A stretch of 64,000 nucleotides of DNA, taken from Bacteroidales bacterium. GTDB taxonomy: Bacteria; Bacteroidota; Bacteroidia; Bacteroidales; UBA932. This document shows, piece after piece, positions 52,883-62,044 of this stretch. Position numbers and translations under genes: made by a program. Where the stretch lies: positions 39,496-103,495 of the forward strand of contig JAFUFS010000013.1 of the NCBI GenBank assembly GCA_017469745.1, in the 5' to 3' direction. The notes beneath the pieces are model-generated. The model was given only the letters and a program-made list of their open reading frames with translations, did not search any database and was not told the origin of the DNA. How positions within the stretch are numbered: the first letter of the stretch is position 1; every line of letters begins with the position of its first letter.

Positions 52883-55726
52883 TTATCTTGCTGCGATCTT
52901 CGTGCTAGAGGGCACATGGTCTGTCGTCCTATTCACGGTCACTCCAGGAATACTTTTACCCCGGGGGACATAAAGGGTCTCCAAGAGATTGTTACCGGCA
53001 CTGTCATTCATCGGTGAACAAAACAGCCCGGTGATGTCATCGCCATTCGGTCCTTCGAAATGAGAGTTTTTGCTAAGATCCAGGGTTCGGATCATGTTGT
53101 TCCCGCAAATCAACCACCTGAGCAAAGGACAAGCGGAAACATCCAATGATTCGAGATGGTTGGAAGAGCAATCCAATTCCTGGAGAGCCTTGTTATTGGA
53201 CAAGTCAAGCTTGGACAACTGGTTATCATCACAGTAAAGTCCCCAAAGCACAGGATTCGAGCTGACATCCAAACTCGACAAAGAGTTATGAGAACAGCGA
53301 AGATCCCACAACAAAGGATTGTGTGAGACATCAAGACTGGAGATGCCGGTATATTCACAGAATAATTTGAGCAGCCTGGTGTTAGCGGTCAAATCAATAG
53401 CTCCCAAGGGATTCCCTGCCACATACGCCTCACGTAAAATAGGGCATCCGCTAAAATCCAGGGAAGTGATTGAGTTCCAACCACATTCAAGATAGTCCAG
53501 ATTCTTCATACCGGAAAGATCCAGGGATGATAGTCCGCAAGAGACACATACCAACCTCTCCAAACCGGACAATCCGGAAAGGTCCAATGAGCCTAAGGGA
53601 TTATCTGAGACAGCCAGCGATTTGAGATTTCCTAGTCCCGACAAGTCAAGAGAGTGCAGATTGCAACTTATCCTTTCATATTCCTCAAGCAGCGGGACTG
53701 CCGACAAATCCGGGTCTACATCCACGCACCAACTGACTTTCAGTACTTTGAGCTTCGGATTATTCTTGAGGTCCGAAAGACTTGATGCCGCCGCATCGAC
53801 ATTCAGCTCCTCGAGGTCCGGACTTCCGGAGACATCGATCGGCTGGAGTCGCCCTCGCTGGTCATGGCTGACATCCAGCCAACGTAGATTTCGCAAATTG
53901 GAGAAATCAGGCATCTCTCCATGTCCATGTGAAAAACTGATTCTTTCCAACAAGGGACATGCACTGATGTCAGGATACTTGATCCAGCACATGGAGAGAT
54001 ACAGTTCTTCAAGGTCGTGATTGTTGGTGAGGTCCAATGTCCCGGTACCATTCTCCCCTATCGCGCTGTTGTTCCCAAGATCCAAAACCCTAAGCTTAGG
54101 ATTATGTGTGACATCGACATGTTTCAGCGTCCCGATAGGTCCCACACATTCATCCCAATGATAATGCTTGCTGAGATAATAATGCTCCCTTGAAAGAACC
54201 GTAGTTCCTATCCATGTTCCAGGGCATCGGAGAACCTCCAGGTTCGGCATGAATTCGATCCCTTTTAAGGAAATGATGTTCAGCTCGTCCGACCAGACAT
54301 CTATCTCACGAATCTCTTCAGCCTCAGTCATCGAGATTTCTCCATCCCCATCGTTGTCATACCGATCCAGCAGCCAGGCCTTGAAGGCCGGGTCCGGGAT
54401 AATAACAGTGCCTGCCTTGATGGTGACGATTTCGGTATCTTCAGGAATATTCTTAGCTGAACGATCCACGGTCACGCCTTGGATCTTCTGGTCTTCCGAG
54501 ACATACAATTTCTTTAGAAGATTATTGCCGGAAGTGCCTGACATCGGGGAGCATTCCAGAGTCTCAAGTTTAGGCAACATACTGACATTCAGCTCCTCCA
54601 GCTGACAATCCCAGCATTTTAACTCATGGAGTTTCACGCATGGCGAAAGATCCAGATCCCTGACGGGGGAATTCTGACAGTTAAGACATTCAAGATTACG
54701 ATTATGGGAGAGGTCGAGCTCTGAAATGTCTGTACCATAGGTACCCAGCCAACCAAGCATGGGGTTGCCGCTCAGATCCAATTCTTTGATTCTTAAATCA
54801 CTGATATTGAGGCATCCTAGCCTCGGGCACTTGGAAACATCGACGGCAGTGATGTGGTTGCCTCCGCACTCCAGGGTCTCCAATAAGGGAGTATTGGAAA
54901 AATCGAGGGAACTCACGTTATTGACCCACATCCTGAGTTCTCTAATTCTCGGAACAGCCGAAAGATCAATTGTTTCCAGAAGATTGTACGAACATAGTAC
55001 TTGCTCCAGGAAAGGATTGTCTGAAATATTCAAAGACCTGAGCATATTCTTGTCGCAGGCAAGATAGCGAAGCTTACGGTTACCGCTGACGTCGAGGGTA
55101 TCGAGAAGGCCTGGATGGCCGACATTGTCATATTCATTGACATCGGCACCACGGCAGATCAGGGAATCGAGGTTCTTGAAGTATTCAATTCCCTTCAGGG
55201 AGGAGATCTTGTCCGTGACGACATCGATTTTCCTGACGATCAAGGCCTCTTCCTCGGTCAAGGTTCCGTCGCCGTCGGTGTCGAAGTGGTCGAGAAGGTA
55301 GCGGCGGAAATATGCGTCTGGAATAGTAACGCTGCCAGGCTCTTCGGATGGTTCAGGATCAGGTGTAACAGAATCCGGAACCGTGAAGGTGCCTGTCTGG
55401 GAGCGGACTTCACTGTCGCCGGCACGGACGAAAGCGTACCATTCGTAAGTTGCCCCGGGAGTCAGCCATCCGACTTTGGATGAGAAAGAATCGGAAGAAA
55501 GCTGGCAGGTCACCGTCGTCTTCTCCCCTCCGGGCACACCGTACACGAAGCCGCAACTCTCAGCCCTTGCGTCTGAGACATTGCAGTTGAAGATCACTGC
55601 CGTTCCGTCAACGACGGCTGTTGCAGACTCGATCTCCGGAGCGAGGAATTCCGCGCTCCCGGTCTCCGGCACGCAGGAGAAAACAAAGGACAACAGGCAA
55701 ATGAATATGACACTCCAATGCTTCAC
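52883..55726 (-). CDS. Leucine-rich-repeat lipoprotein with two EF-hand-like calcium loops
   Basis: 947 residues from the GTG at 55726, chosen because lipobox FVFSC and the signal follow; the longer frame up to 55801 only adds translated repeat. Layout: an Ig/Fn3-like domain about residues 20-125; EF-hand-like DTDGDGTLTEEEA; a first leucine-rich block; a second loop DNDGDGEISMTEAEE; a long second LRR block (LSGLGNLKSLAVSDNPLGSL) to the C-terminus. Each LRR block ends with a related SAGNNLLETLYVP-like cap. Surface-exposed, probably adhesin or glycan/protein binding. Confidence 0.85.
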   Translation of the reverse strand: MKHWSVIFICLLSFVFSCVPETGSAEFLAPEIESATAVVDGTAVIFNCNVSDARAESCGFVYGVPGGEKTTVTCQLSSDSFSSKVGWLTPGATYEWYAFVRAGDSEVRSQTGTFTVPDSVTPDPEPSEEPGSVTIPDAYFRRYLLDHFDTDGDGTLTEEEALIVRKIDVVTDKISSLKGIEYFKNLDSLICRGADVNEYDNVGHPGLLDTLDVSGNRKLRYLACDKNMLRSLNISDNPFLEQVLCSYNLLETIDLSAVPRIRELRMWVNNVSSLDFSNTPLLETLECGGNHITAVDVSKCPRLGCLNISDLRIKELDLSGNPMLGWLGTYGTDISELDLSHNRNLECLNCQNSPVRDLDLSPCVKLHELKCWDCQLEELNVSMLPKLETLECSPMSGTSGNNLLKKLYVSEDQKIQGVTVDRSAKNIPEDTEIVTIKAGTVIIPDPAFKAWLLDRYDNDGDGEISMTEAEEIREIDVWSDELNIISLKGIEFMPNLEVLRCPGTWIGTTVLSREHYYLSKHYHWDECVGPIGTLKHVDVTHNPKLRVLDLGNNSAIGENGTGTLDLTNNHDLEELYLSMCWIKYPDISACPLLERISFSHGHGEMPDFSNLRNLRWLDVSHDQRGRLQPIDVSGSPDLEELNVDAAASSLSDLKNNPKLKVLKVSWCVDVDPDLSAVPLLEEYERISCNLHSLDLSGLGNLKSLAVSDNPLGSLDLSGLSGLERLVCVSCGLSSLDLSGMKNLDYLECGWNSITSLDFSGCPILREAYVAGNPLGAIDLTANTRLLKLFCEYTGISSLDVSHNPLLWDLRCSHNSLSSLDVSSNPVLWGLYCDDNQLSKLDLSNNKALQELDCSSNHLESLDVSACPLLRWLICGNNMIRTLDLSKNSHFEGPNGDDITGLFCSPMNDSAGNNLLETLYVPRGKSIPGVTVNRTTDHVPSSTKIAAR

Positions 55727-55741
55727 TCTTACAAATTTAGC

Positions 55742-55827
55742 AAAAAGATCCTTCGCTTCGCTCAGGATGACAGCAAACAAACAAAGGATGACAGCAAACA
55801 AACAAAGGATGACAACAAAGAAAGGAT
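55742..55827. repeat. Dispersed repeat followed by a 21-bp tandem repeat
   Basis: AAAAAGATCCTTCGCTTCGC (from 55742, ending CTCAGGATGAC) belongs to the dispersed family above. It runs into three 21-bp units, GGATGACAGCAAACAAACAA, starting at 55765, 55786 and 55807 (the third diverged). In frame with the LRR gene on the minus strand, but probably leader sequence. Confidence 0.75.
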
Positions 55828-55878
55828 GGAAAGAACAAAAAAACAGCCATAGAATCTCTGACTGTCTTATTTGTCTGG

Positions 55879-55952
55879 TCGGGATGATCCGACTCGAACG
55901 GACGACCCCTACGTCCCGAACGTAGTGCGCTAGCCAACTGCGCTACATCCCG
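55879..55952 (-). tRNA. tRNA-Pro (CGG)
   Basis: Minus strand: acceptor CGGGATG / CATCCCG with discriminator A, D-arm AGCGCAGTTGGCTAGCGC, anticodon arm CTACG-TTCGGGA-CGTAG with anticodon CGG, T-loop TTCGAGT. It lies eight bases past the rpsT stop. Confidence 0.95.
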
Positions 55953-55960
55953 ATTGCTCC

Positions 55961-56215
55961 TTATGCGAGCTTGTTGATGTAGACTGCGATGCCGCTCTTG
56001 AGGTTGGAAGCCTTGTTCTTGTGGATAACGCCGATCTTTGCAAGCTTGTCGATCATAGCGTAGACCTTCGGTGCACCTTCCTCGGCAGCCTTCTTGTCAG
56101 TTGTGTTCCTTATTGCGCGAATTGCATTTCGCGTCGACTTTGCATAATACTTATTATGCAATCTGCGCCTCTCGCTCTGGCGATTGGCCTTTTTTGCTGA
56201 TGCGTGATTTGCCAT
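55961..56215 (-). CDS. rpsT: 30S ribosomal protein S20
   Basis: 84 residues, normal length. Typical N-terminus [20 protein letters not shown] followed by basic helices and the closing [20 protein letters not shown]. It binds 16S rRNA early in small-subunit assembly. It sits between tRNA-Glu upstream and tRNA-Pro downstream on the minus strand; the three may be co-transcribed from the tRNA-Glu promoter. Confidence 0.97.
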   Translation of the reverse strand: MANHASAKKANRQSERRRLHNKYYAKSTRNAIRAIRNTTDKKAAEEGAPKVYAMIDKLAKIGVIHKNKASNLKSGIAVYINKLA

Positions 56216-56238
56216 CGTTTCTATTTTTTAATATTTTG

Positions 56239-56310
56239 TAGTGGGTAGGAGAATCGAACTCCTATTGCGGGAATGAAAATCCCGAGTACTAACCGTTATA
56301 CGAACCCACC
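56239..56310 (-). tRNA. tRNA-Glu (TTC)
   Basis: Minus strand: acceptor GGTGGGT / ACCCACT (a G-U pair at position 1) with discriminator A, D-arm with AACGGTTAG, anticodon arm CGGGA-TTTTCAT-TCCCG with anticodon TTC, T-arm AGGAGTTCGATTCTCCT. Confidence 0.95.
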
Positions 56311-56348
56311 AGGCTAGTCCAAATGGCGCTCTACGCCAAATTGGGATG

Positions 56349-56379
56349 CAAATATAGAGATTATTTTTGAGCCATCAAA
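56349..56379 (-). promoter_or_regulatory. Promoter of tRNA-Glu / rpsT / tRNA-Pro
   Basis: Minus strand: TTTG (56379-56376), 19-base spacer, TATATTTG (56356-56349). An exact match to the Bacteroidetes consensus, 38 bases before tRNA-Glu. Confidence 0.8.
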
Positions 56380-56401
56380 ATAAATTTGACTCATTATCCC
56401 T

Positions 56402-57409
56402 CTAATTTTGCACAGACTCGTCCTTGCTCCACTCAAACGAGTAAAGAAGGGACTCCGTCTGGCGCATGTATTGACGTTTGTCGTACTTGGCAGCATAGAC
56501 CCAAGCCTCAAGAACGATTATGTCCTTACCGTCCTTGCTATAGAAGGAATGGGAGACGAAGGGGCCGCCCATGAAGTCATTGTAGACCTCCCAAAGTCCC
56601 CTGGTCTCGGCGAAATCCAGATCATGGTAGCGCAGGAACTTCACTCCAGGAGTGATGTACTGGCTGGTGATCATGTAGGTGTTGTCGAACATGCCGGGAA
56701 CATAGTTCTTGAGGAAGGCGTCGCGATGGGCGATGATGTGCTCCTCAGTGAAAGGATCCTCCTCTGTAACGGGGTACTTGTAGATAAAGACTCCCTGGGT
56801 GGTGTACTGCTTCTCGTCCGCTATCCAGATGAAGTCGTCTGTCTTCTTCTTGAGGGTGTAGCCCATCGGGAAATGGACCTTGCCTCCGATCATCTCCTCC
56901 ACTACGAGGGACAGATTAGCCTCTTCGTAAAGAAGGGTGTTGACGATCACGCGATTCCTCTCGGCCTGCTCGATGGCTCCTGCCAGGTTCTCTCCGTTCT
57001 TCTGGAGGACGACAATGGCTGAATCGGCGCAGGTTGCATTGAGCTGGATCACGCACTGCGGCTTGGCCCAGACGTCGGCGCGGTAGACGACTCCCTGCTT
57101 CTGGACGGTGGTGTCGATGTTGAATATGACTATGTTCCTGTGGTACTTGAACATGTCGGTGAATGACCCCGGAGCAAGGTTGACGAGGGAATAGAGAGGT
57201 TCCCTCTGGGGAAGGAACTCGCAGTCCCGAGCCAGGAGGCCACGAACCTCGTTGCCGAGGTTTCCTTCCCAGGAATCCCTGTCGATCACGACGATGACCT
57301 CACCGGCCTTGCCGCTGACATTCGGGAGCAGCGCTTTACCGCTGCTCTTGCAGGAAACTGCTGCAACCACCATCACGGCAATCGCAGCAAGTCTGAAAAA
57401 AGTTTTCAT
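56402..57409 (-). CDS. DUF4837 family lipoprotein
   Basis: 335 residues from ATG 57409, where a lipoprotein signal begins (lipobox AAVSC); earlier in-frame sequence lacks support. DUF4837 hallmarks: GKAGEVIVVIDRDSWEG, FKYHRNIVIFNID, EEANLSLVVEEMIG and the C-terminal FMGGPFVSHSFYSKDGKDII, then AWVYAA. It is a conserved Bacteroidetes lipoprotein of unknown role. Transcribed alone, with a good promoter 20 bases before the ATG. Confidence 0.9.
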   Translation of the reverse strand: MKTFFRLAAIAVMVVAAVSCKSSGKALLPNVSGKAGEVIVVIDRDSWEGNLGNEVRGLLARDCEFLPQREPLYSLVNLAPGSFTDMFKYHRNIVIFNIDTTVQKQGVVYRADVWAKPQCVIQLNATCADSAIVVLQKNGENLAGAIEQAERNRVIVNTLLYEEANLSLVVEEMIGGKVHFPMGYTLKKKTDDFIWIADEKQYTTQGVFIYKYPVTEEDPFTEEHIIAHRDAFLKNYVPGMFDNTYMITSQYITPGVKFLRYHDLDFAETRGLWEVYNDFMGGPFVSHSFYSKDGKDIIVLEAWVYAAKYDKRQYMRQTESLLYSFEWSKDESVQN

Positions 57410-57429
57410 AACACACGAAATTGGTACTG

Positions 57430-57462
57430 CAAAGGTACAACTCCTATCCCCAATAATCCAAA
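57430..57462 (-). promoter_or_regulatory. Promoter of the DUF4837 gene
   Basis: Minus strand: TTTG (57462-57459), 21-base spacer, TACCTTTG (57437-57430), 20 bases before the ATG at 57409. Confidence 0.65.
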
Positions 57463-57598
57463 AATAAAATATCTCGCAGCACTGCAAAGCCGCCTTGATA
57501 ATCAATTACTTATGAACACGAAATCTCTCGCAGGATCCATTTTCCTTCAATAATGGCCGAATATGATAAACAAAAAGTGTTCTGCACGATTGCCGGGC

Positions 57599-57730
57599 AA
57601 GGCGACTGGGTACGGCAACCGAGAACAATGCCACCCTCGGCACTAGAGGGGGGACAGGAGCGGAACGAAGTGAAGCGAGCGGTGGGGCCGAGCGGAGCGA
57701 GGCGTTCGAGTGCCATACCCAGTCGCCTTT
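57599..57730. repeat. Long imperfect inverted repeat between nrdG and the DUF4837 gene
   Basis: AAGGCGACTGGGTACGGCA (57599-57617) pairs with TGCCATACCCAGTCGCCTT (57711-57729) with one mismatch. The 93-base interior is rich in GAGCGR motifs (GAAGCGAGCGG, GAGCGGAGCGAGG) and can fold further (CCGAG..CTCGG). No coding capacity. Possibly a REP/MITE-like element or a strong terminator for both convergent or tandem units. Confidence 0.75.
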
Positions 57731-57740
57731 GGAAAGGGAT

Positions 57741-58241
57741 CTATTTGGCGTTCGGGTCGATGCCGCGGTGCCAGAAACGGGAAGTGATGTCGGTGAGACG
57801 GTAGTCCGGCTTGGAAGAAGTGTCGTGAGTGACTTTGTAGAGCCGCTGGTTTGTCGTCGGAGAATTCAGCGGCCCGAAATGCTCGATGTAAGGCCCGACC
57901 TTGACATAGTCAAAAGTCATGTAGAGAGCCCTCTCCACATCCCTGCGCCCTGAATAAAGTGCCGGAGCAAGCCCGATCGAACGCACATGGTCAGCCAGCG
58001 CAATCAAGGCCTCAGGATCGTTGCCCTCCCCCAGGAAGAGGAAACAGTTCACACCGTAGTTCTCAGACACGAGTCTGTCGATGATCTCCGTGGTAAGTTC
58101 CTCCCCCACGTTCTCCTTGAGAAATGGAGAATGGCATCCAATGCAATTACCTTGGCAGTTGCTGATGTCAACCGCCAAGGTAACTCTGTCTGGTATCTCC
58201 TCGATGACCACCGAGGTCATCTCCGGGACGTATTTGATCAT
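57741..58241 (-). CDS. nrdG: Anaerobic ribonucleoside-triphosphate reductase activating protein
   Basis: 166 residues. Radical SAM motif CQGNCIGC near the N-terminus (the usual C-x3-C-x2-C) and FLFLGEGNDPEAL, as in NrdG. It uses S-adenosylmethionine to form the glycyl radical on NrdD. The start overlaps the nrdD stop by 4 bases. Length normal. Confidence 0.94.
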   Translation of the reverse strand: MIKYVPEMTSVVIEEIPDRVTLAVDISNCQGNCIGCHSPFLKENVGEELTTEIIDRLVSENYGVNCFLFLGEGNDPEALIALADHVRSIGLAPALYSGRRDVERALYMTFDYVKVGPYIEHFGPLNSPTTNQRLYKVTHDTSSKPDYRLTDITSRFWHRGIDPNAK

Positions 58242-60484
58242 ATCTTCGCCTTCTCCACGTACACAGGCGATGCCTTCACAGTCTCGCGGGAGCCCTCATG
58301 GATGTAGAAACGGTGCTCCGCCTCGACCTGGCGCATCTCGCTGAATGAGGAGACTCTCTTGAGGTAACCGATGACACGTGTCAGGTAGTCCAGATTGTGG
58401 CTGCCGCACTTGGGGCAGACAGCGAGGGTGTCCTTGCTGATGTACCCACAGTCATTGCAGACGGTGTTGCGGCAGTTGAATGTGAAGTAGTTGGTGCCGT
58501 AGTGGGCGGCTGTCTTGAGAAGCTGCCTGTACTGGTCCTTCGAGAGGTGCTCGGCCACGTTCATGTGGAGGGCTGATCCACCATCTAGATGCTTGACATA
58601 GTCATTGCCATGGAGCTTGAACTTGTCGATCATCGAGAGGGTGTCGTCCTCGGGATTGTAGAAGTAGGAGCTGTACATGTTGTGCTTCGGAGACACATAG
58701 AAGCCGTCCTTCTGGTCCCACTTGTAGTTCTTTCCGGAGAGGTTCTCGCCGGGGACGAACTCAGTGTTGAACATGGCGTCGGAGGTCTTGTCCTTCCTGT
58801 TGCACCTGTTGATGGTCTCGAGGATGGTGTCCACGAACTCGTTGTACTCAGGATTCGGGCTGATGGTCAGGCCGAGGAACTCGGCTGCATCGGTCAGACC
58901 GTTGACACCGACTGTCAGGTACTGGCGCTTCATGTCGATGAAACCGGCCTGGTAGACATCCAGCATGCGGGCCTTCAGGAAGTCCTTGATGATCTCGTTG
59001 AAGGCATTCTGGTACTTGTGGACCCTCTCGGTTTCCTCGGTCACGGCCGCACGGATATATTCATAGAGCTGGTTCTTGTCGTAGTCTCCCCTCTGGAGGG
59101 CCTTTCCGCCGTCGAGCATGATGCCCTTCTTCTCCAGGAAGTAACGCCTGGTGGCAAGCTGGATGAGCCTGTTGAGGTTGATGGTCATGACGGACTTGGA
59201 ACCGGTGGAGACGGATGCCGTACCCATCGAGTACTGGTGGGTGGTGTGGTTGTGGGATTCGTCGCTCTTGTCCAGGTCTGTCAGGGAGTTGCGCAGACGG
59301 CAGCAGCTCGCGAGGCTGTCCGGGCTGTCGGAGAGGTAGCAGAAGAAGCTGTGCCCCTTGGACCACATCTCTGCGGTGAAGTCGGCATATTCAGGATCGG
59401 CGAAGTCGTCGGATCCGTCAGTCAGAAGGGCCATGGTCTCCACGGGGAAAGTCAGGATGTAGTGGTTCCTTTCCTCGTTGAACCAATTCATGAAATGCTT
59501 CTGGAGCCAGGAGAGGGTGTCCCACCTGGGTGCGCTGCCGTCAGGGAAACGGAAGTCGCCGAAGACGCCCCTGAAGTAGGGCTCGTCGAAATAGCTGATG
59601 TTCCAGAAAACGGTCTGGTAGCCGCGATTGCCGGCAGGCATATTCATGGAATGCACTACCTGCTGGAAGTAATTGTCGATGACCTTGACAAGGGTTCTCT
59701 TCTTGACGTTCATCTCCACGACATCCTCAAGGTGCTCGATGTAGTCGTCACCGTAGTCCTTGCGGATGAAGTAGTCGAGGTACATCAGGAACTCAGGGGT
59801 GGCGACAGCACCCATGAACTGGGAAGAGATCGAGTAGACGAGGTTGATGAACTCACCGCAGAAGGACTTGAGATCGGTGGGGGCTACCGACACGCCTCCA
59901 AGGTTCCTGAGTCCGTCAATCAGGAAGGGATACATCGTGATGGCCACGCAGTAGGGATAGCCGGGAGTACCGCTCTCGTCATGCTTGTAAAGGACATGGC
60001 TTTCAAGGTCCTTGATGTACTGGCTCGCAAGGTTGCGGCCGTACAAGGACTTGATCTTGTCCTTCATGATATAGCGGTTCTGCTTGATGTTGTTCTCCTT
60101 GTAGAGCTCCTGGCCAAGCGTCACAATGTTCTTGCGAGTTACATTGGCGTTGGCGTCGAACTTTGAACCGGTTGCAGCATTGGAAGCGGCGATGTAGTCC
60201 TTGATGAAGTCCCTCTTCTTGCGGAGGTCGAGACCTGCATCGAACTTCTCGATGTAGGCGATGGCGACCTTCTTGTTGATCGACATCAGGCTTTCCTCAA
60301 CCTGACGCCTGATCTCGCGGCTTGTGATCTTGTCGTAGATGTAGAGGTTCTCAGCAATAGACACCACTACAGCCTCGGGGCATTCCTCGCCGGCCGTCTT
60401 GTAGGCCTCGCGGATACCATTCATCAATTTGACCTTGTCGTACTCTTCAAACGTACCGTTGGTCTTTCTTACAGTTACATCCAT
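58238..60484 (-). CDS. nrdD: Anaerobic ribonucleoside-triphosphate reductase
   Basis: 748 residues. N-terminal ATP-cone (VTVRKTNGTFEEYDKVKLMN) that senses dATP/ATP. Catalytic barrel with SMNMPAGNRGYQTVFWN. Near the C-terminus a zinc site CNDCG..CPKCG and the glycyl-radical loop RVIGYLKR, with Gly about 43 residues from the end. It reduces NTPs to dNTPs without oxygen, consistent with an anaerobe. Pairs with nrdG. Confidence 0.96.
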   Translation of the reverse strand: MDVTVRKTNGTFEEYDKVKLMNGIREAYKTAGEECPEAVVVSIAENLYIYDKITSREIRRQVEESLMSINKKVAIAYIEKFDAGLDLRKKRDFIKDYIAASNAATGSKFDANANVTRKNIVTLGQELYKENNIKQNRYIMKDKIKSLYGRNLASQYIKDLESHVLYKHDESGTPGYPYCVAITMYPFLIDGLRNLGGVSVAPTDLKSFCGEFINLVYSISSQFMGAVATPEFLMYLDYFIRKDYGDDYIEHLEDVVEMNVKKRTLVKVIDNYFQQVVHSMNMPAGNRGYQTVFWNISYFDEPYFRGVFGDFRFPDGSAPRWDTLSWLQKHFMNWFNEERNHYILTFPVETMALLTDGSDDFADPEYADFTAEMWSKGHSFFCYLSDSPDSLASCCRLRNSLTDLDKSDESHNHTTHQYSMGTASVSTGSKSVMTINLNRLIQLATRRYFLEKKGIMLDGGKALQRGDYDKNQLYEYIRAAVTEETERVHKYQNAFNEIIKDFLKARMLDVYQAGFIDMKRQYLTVGVNGLTDAAEFLGLTISPNPEYNEFVDTILETINRCNRKDKTSDAMFNTEFVPGENLSGKNYKWDQKDGFYVSPKHNMYSSYFYNPEDDTLSMIDKFKLHGNDYVKHLDGGSALHMNVAEHLSKDQYRQLLKTAAHYGTNYFTFNCRNTVCNDCGYISKDTLAVCPKCGSHNLDYLTRVIGYLKRVSSFSEMRQVEAEHRFYIHEGSRETVKASPVYVEKAKI

Positions 60485-60538
60485 GAATATATATTGAGTT
60501 TATTGTTGTCGGTCATCAGAATAAGTGGGGGTTAAAGA

Positions 60539-60567
60539 GGTTCGGACTGTCAGTGACAGTCCGAACC
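60539..60567 (-). promoter_or_regulatory. Perfect 14-bp hairpin at the 5' end of the nrdD leader
   Basis: GGTTCGGACTGTCA (60539-60552) and TGACAGTCCGAACC (60554-60567) around a single central base. Taking the -7 box at 60583-60576, transcription should start within a few bases of 60569, so the hairpin would be the first thing in the mRNA, 54 bases before the ATG. Confidence 0.65.
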
Positions 60568-60575
60568 GTCTGACG

Positions 60576-60609
60576 CAAAGATAGCAGATAAACCGGTCTC
60601 TAGATCAAA
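60576..60609 (-). promoter_or_regulatory. Promoter of nrdD-nrdG
   Basis: Minus strand: TTTG (60609-60606), 22-base spacer, TATCTTTG (60583-60576). Confidence 0.6.
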
Positions 60610-60671
60610 GAAATTGATAAAGTTATTAACAACCGGGTAACGATATTGTTAATTCGCTATCTCCCAATCCT

Positions 60672-62006
60672 TTACAGGAATATGTATTTTAGAATAAATA
60701 AAATTGCCAGCACAATCATGAACGGGCTCACCTTCTTGGCCTTGCCGGTGCAGAGGTTAAGCACGACATAGGCGATCAGGCCGATCAGGATGCCATGGGA
60801 AATGGAATATGTCATAGGCATCAGGATCATGGTAAGGTAGGCAGGGATTGACTCCGAGAAGTCCTCCAGAGGAATGTCCTTGATAGGGCTGAGCATGAAC
60901 AGACCGACGATCACGAGGGCCGGGCACACGGCTGATCCGGGGATGGCCGTGAAGATCGGGGCGAAGAACAGGGCCAGGATGAAGCATCCGGCGGTAGCTG
61001 CGGCTGTGAGACCGCTGCGGCCTCCCTGGGCTACTCCCGAGGCGCTCTCGACATAGGTGGTGACGGTGCTGGTTCCGAGGGCTGCACCTGCCATGGTTCC
61101 GATGGCGTCGGCAAGGAAGGCCTGGTTCAGGCGGACGGGCTTGCCGGTCTCGTCGACCATGTCGGCCTTGGTGGTGACTCCCACGAGGGTTCCGATGGTG
61201 TCGAACATGTCGACGAACAGGAAGGTGAAGACCACGACAAGCATGTCAAGGCTGAAGACCTGGCTGAAGTCGAACTTGCAGAAGATCGGAGCGATGCTCG
61301 GAGGAGCGGATACGAAACCGCTGAGCTTGGTAATGCCCATGGGGATGCCGATCAGCGCAGTGGCGATGATACCGATCAGAAGGGCTCCGGGGATGTCCAG
61401 GATCACGAGGATTCCGGTGATGATGAGTCCGATCACAGAAAGGAGGCCGGGGCCGCTGGTGAGGGTACCGAGATCAACGAGGGTTGCTTCGCTGCCGACG
61501 ACGATTCCGCCGCTCTTAAGGCCGATCAGGGCGATAAACAGGCCGATACCTGCGCCGATCGCCTTTCTCATAGAGAGCGGCAGGGCATTGACAATTGCTT
61601 CACGTACGTTCGTCAGGGTCAGGATGACGAAGATGAAGCCCTCGATGAGGACTGCAGTGAGTGCAAACTGCCATGAATAGCCCATGCCGAGGCAGACTGA
61701 ATAGCAGAAGAATGCATTCAGACCCATTCCGGGAGCCAGGGCGAAAGGCAGCTTGGCATAGATGGCCATCACCAGGGTGCCGATTATGGCAGCGATAGCC
61801 GTCGTGGTGAAGAGGGCGTTCTTATCCATACCGGTGTCGGCAAGGATGGAGGGGTTGACGGCCAGGATGTAAGACATGGCGAGGAAGGTCGTGATACCAG
61901 CCATGATCTCCGTGGAGACCTTCATCTTGGAGCCGTCAAAACCGAATAGTCTTGTCAGCCAGCCCTTTTTCTCAGGGGCCTGGGCCGCGGTTTTGGTTTC
62001 AGCCAT
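60672..62006 (-). CDS. NCS2-family purine permease (AzgA-like)
   Basis: 444 residues with about twelve to fourteen membrane segments. AzgA/GhxP-type signature: N-terminal FGFDGSKMKVSTEIMAGITT, FALAPGMGLNAFFCYSV, MFDTIGTLVGVTTKAD and GTSTVTTYVESASGVAQGGR. It imports hypoxanthine, guanine or adenine with protons. Downstream of the Tsx-like DUF5020 gene on the same strand and divergent from apt, making a purine salvage set. Confidence 0.93.
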   Translation of the reverse strand: MAETKTAAQAPEKKGWLTRLFGFDGSKMKVSTEIMAGITTFLAMSYILAVNPSILADTGMDKNALFTTTAIAAIIGTLVMAIYAKLPFALAPGMGLNAFFCYSVCLGMGYSWQFALTAVLIEGFIFVILTLTNVREAIVNALPLSMRKAIGAGIGLFIALIGLKSGGIVVGSEATLVDLGTLTSGPGLLSVIGLIITGILVILDIPGALLIGIIATALIGIPMGITKLSGFVSAPPSIAPIFCKFDFSQVFSLDMLVVVFTFLFVDMFDTIGTLVGVTTKADMVDETGKPVRLNQAFLADAIGTMAGAALGTSTVTTYVESASGVAQGGRSGLTAAATAGCFILALFFAPIFTAIPGSAVCPALVIVGLFMLSPIKDIPLEDFSESIPAYLTMILMPMTYSISHGILIGLIAYVVLNLCTGKAKKVSPFMIVLAILFILKYIFL

Positions 62007-62044
62007 GATTATTATGTGTGATTAGAGTGTGTTCGGGATGATTG

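Noticed and set aside
58589-60166. A 525-codon plus-strand frame opposite nrdD.
   Set aside because: Val/Glu/Leu-rich mirror of a highly conserved gene with no domain; nrdD is certain on the minus strand.
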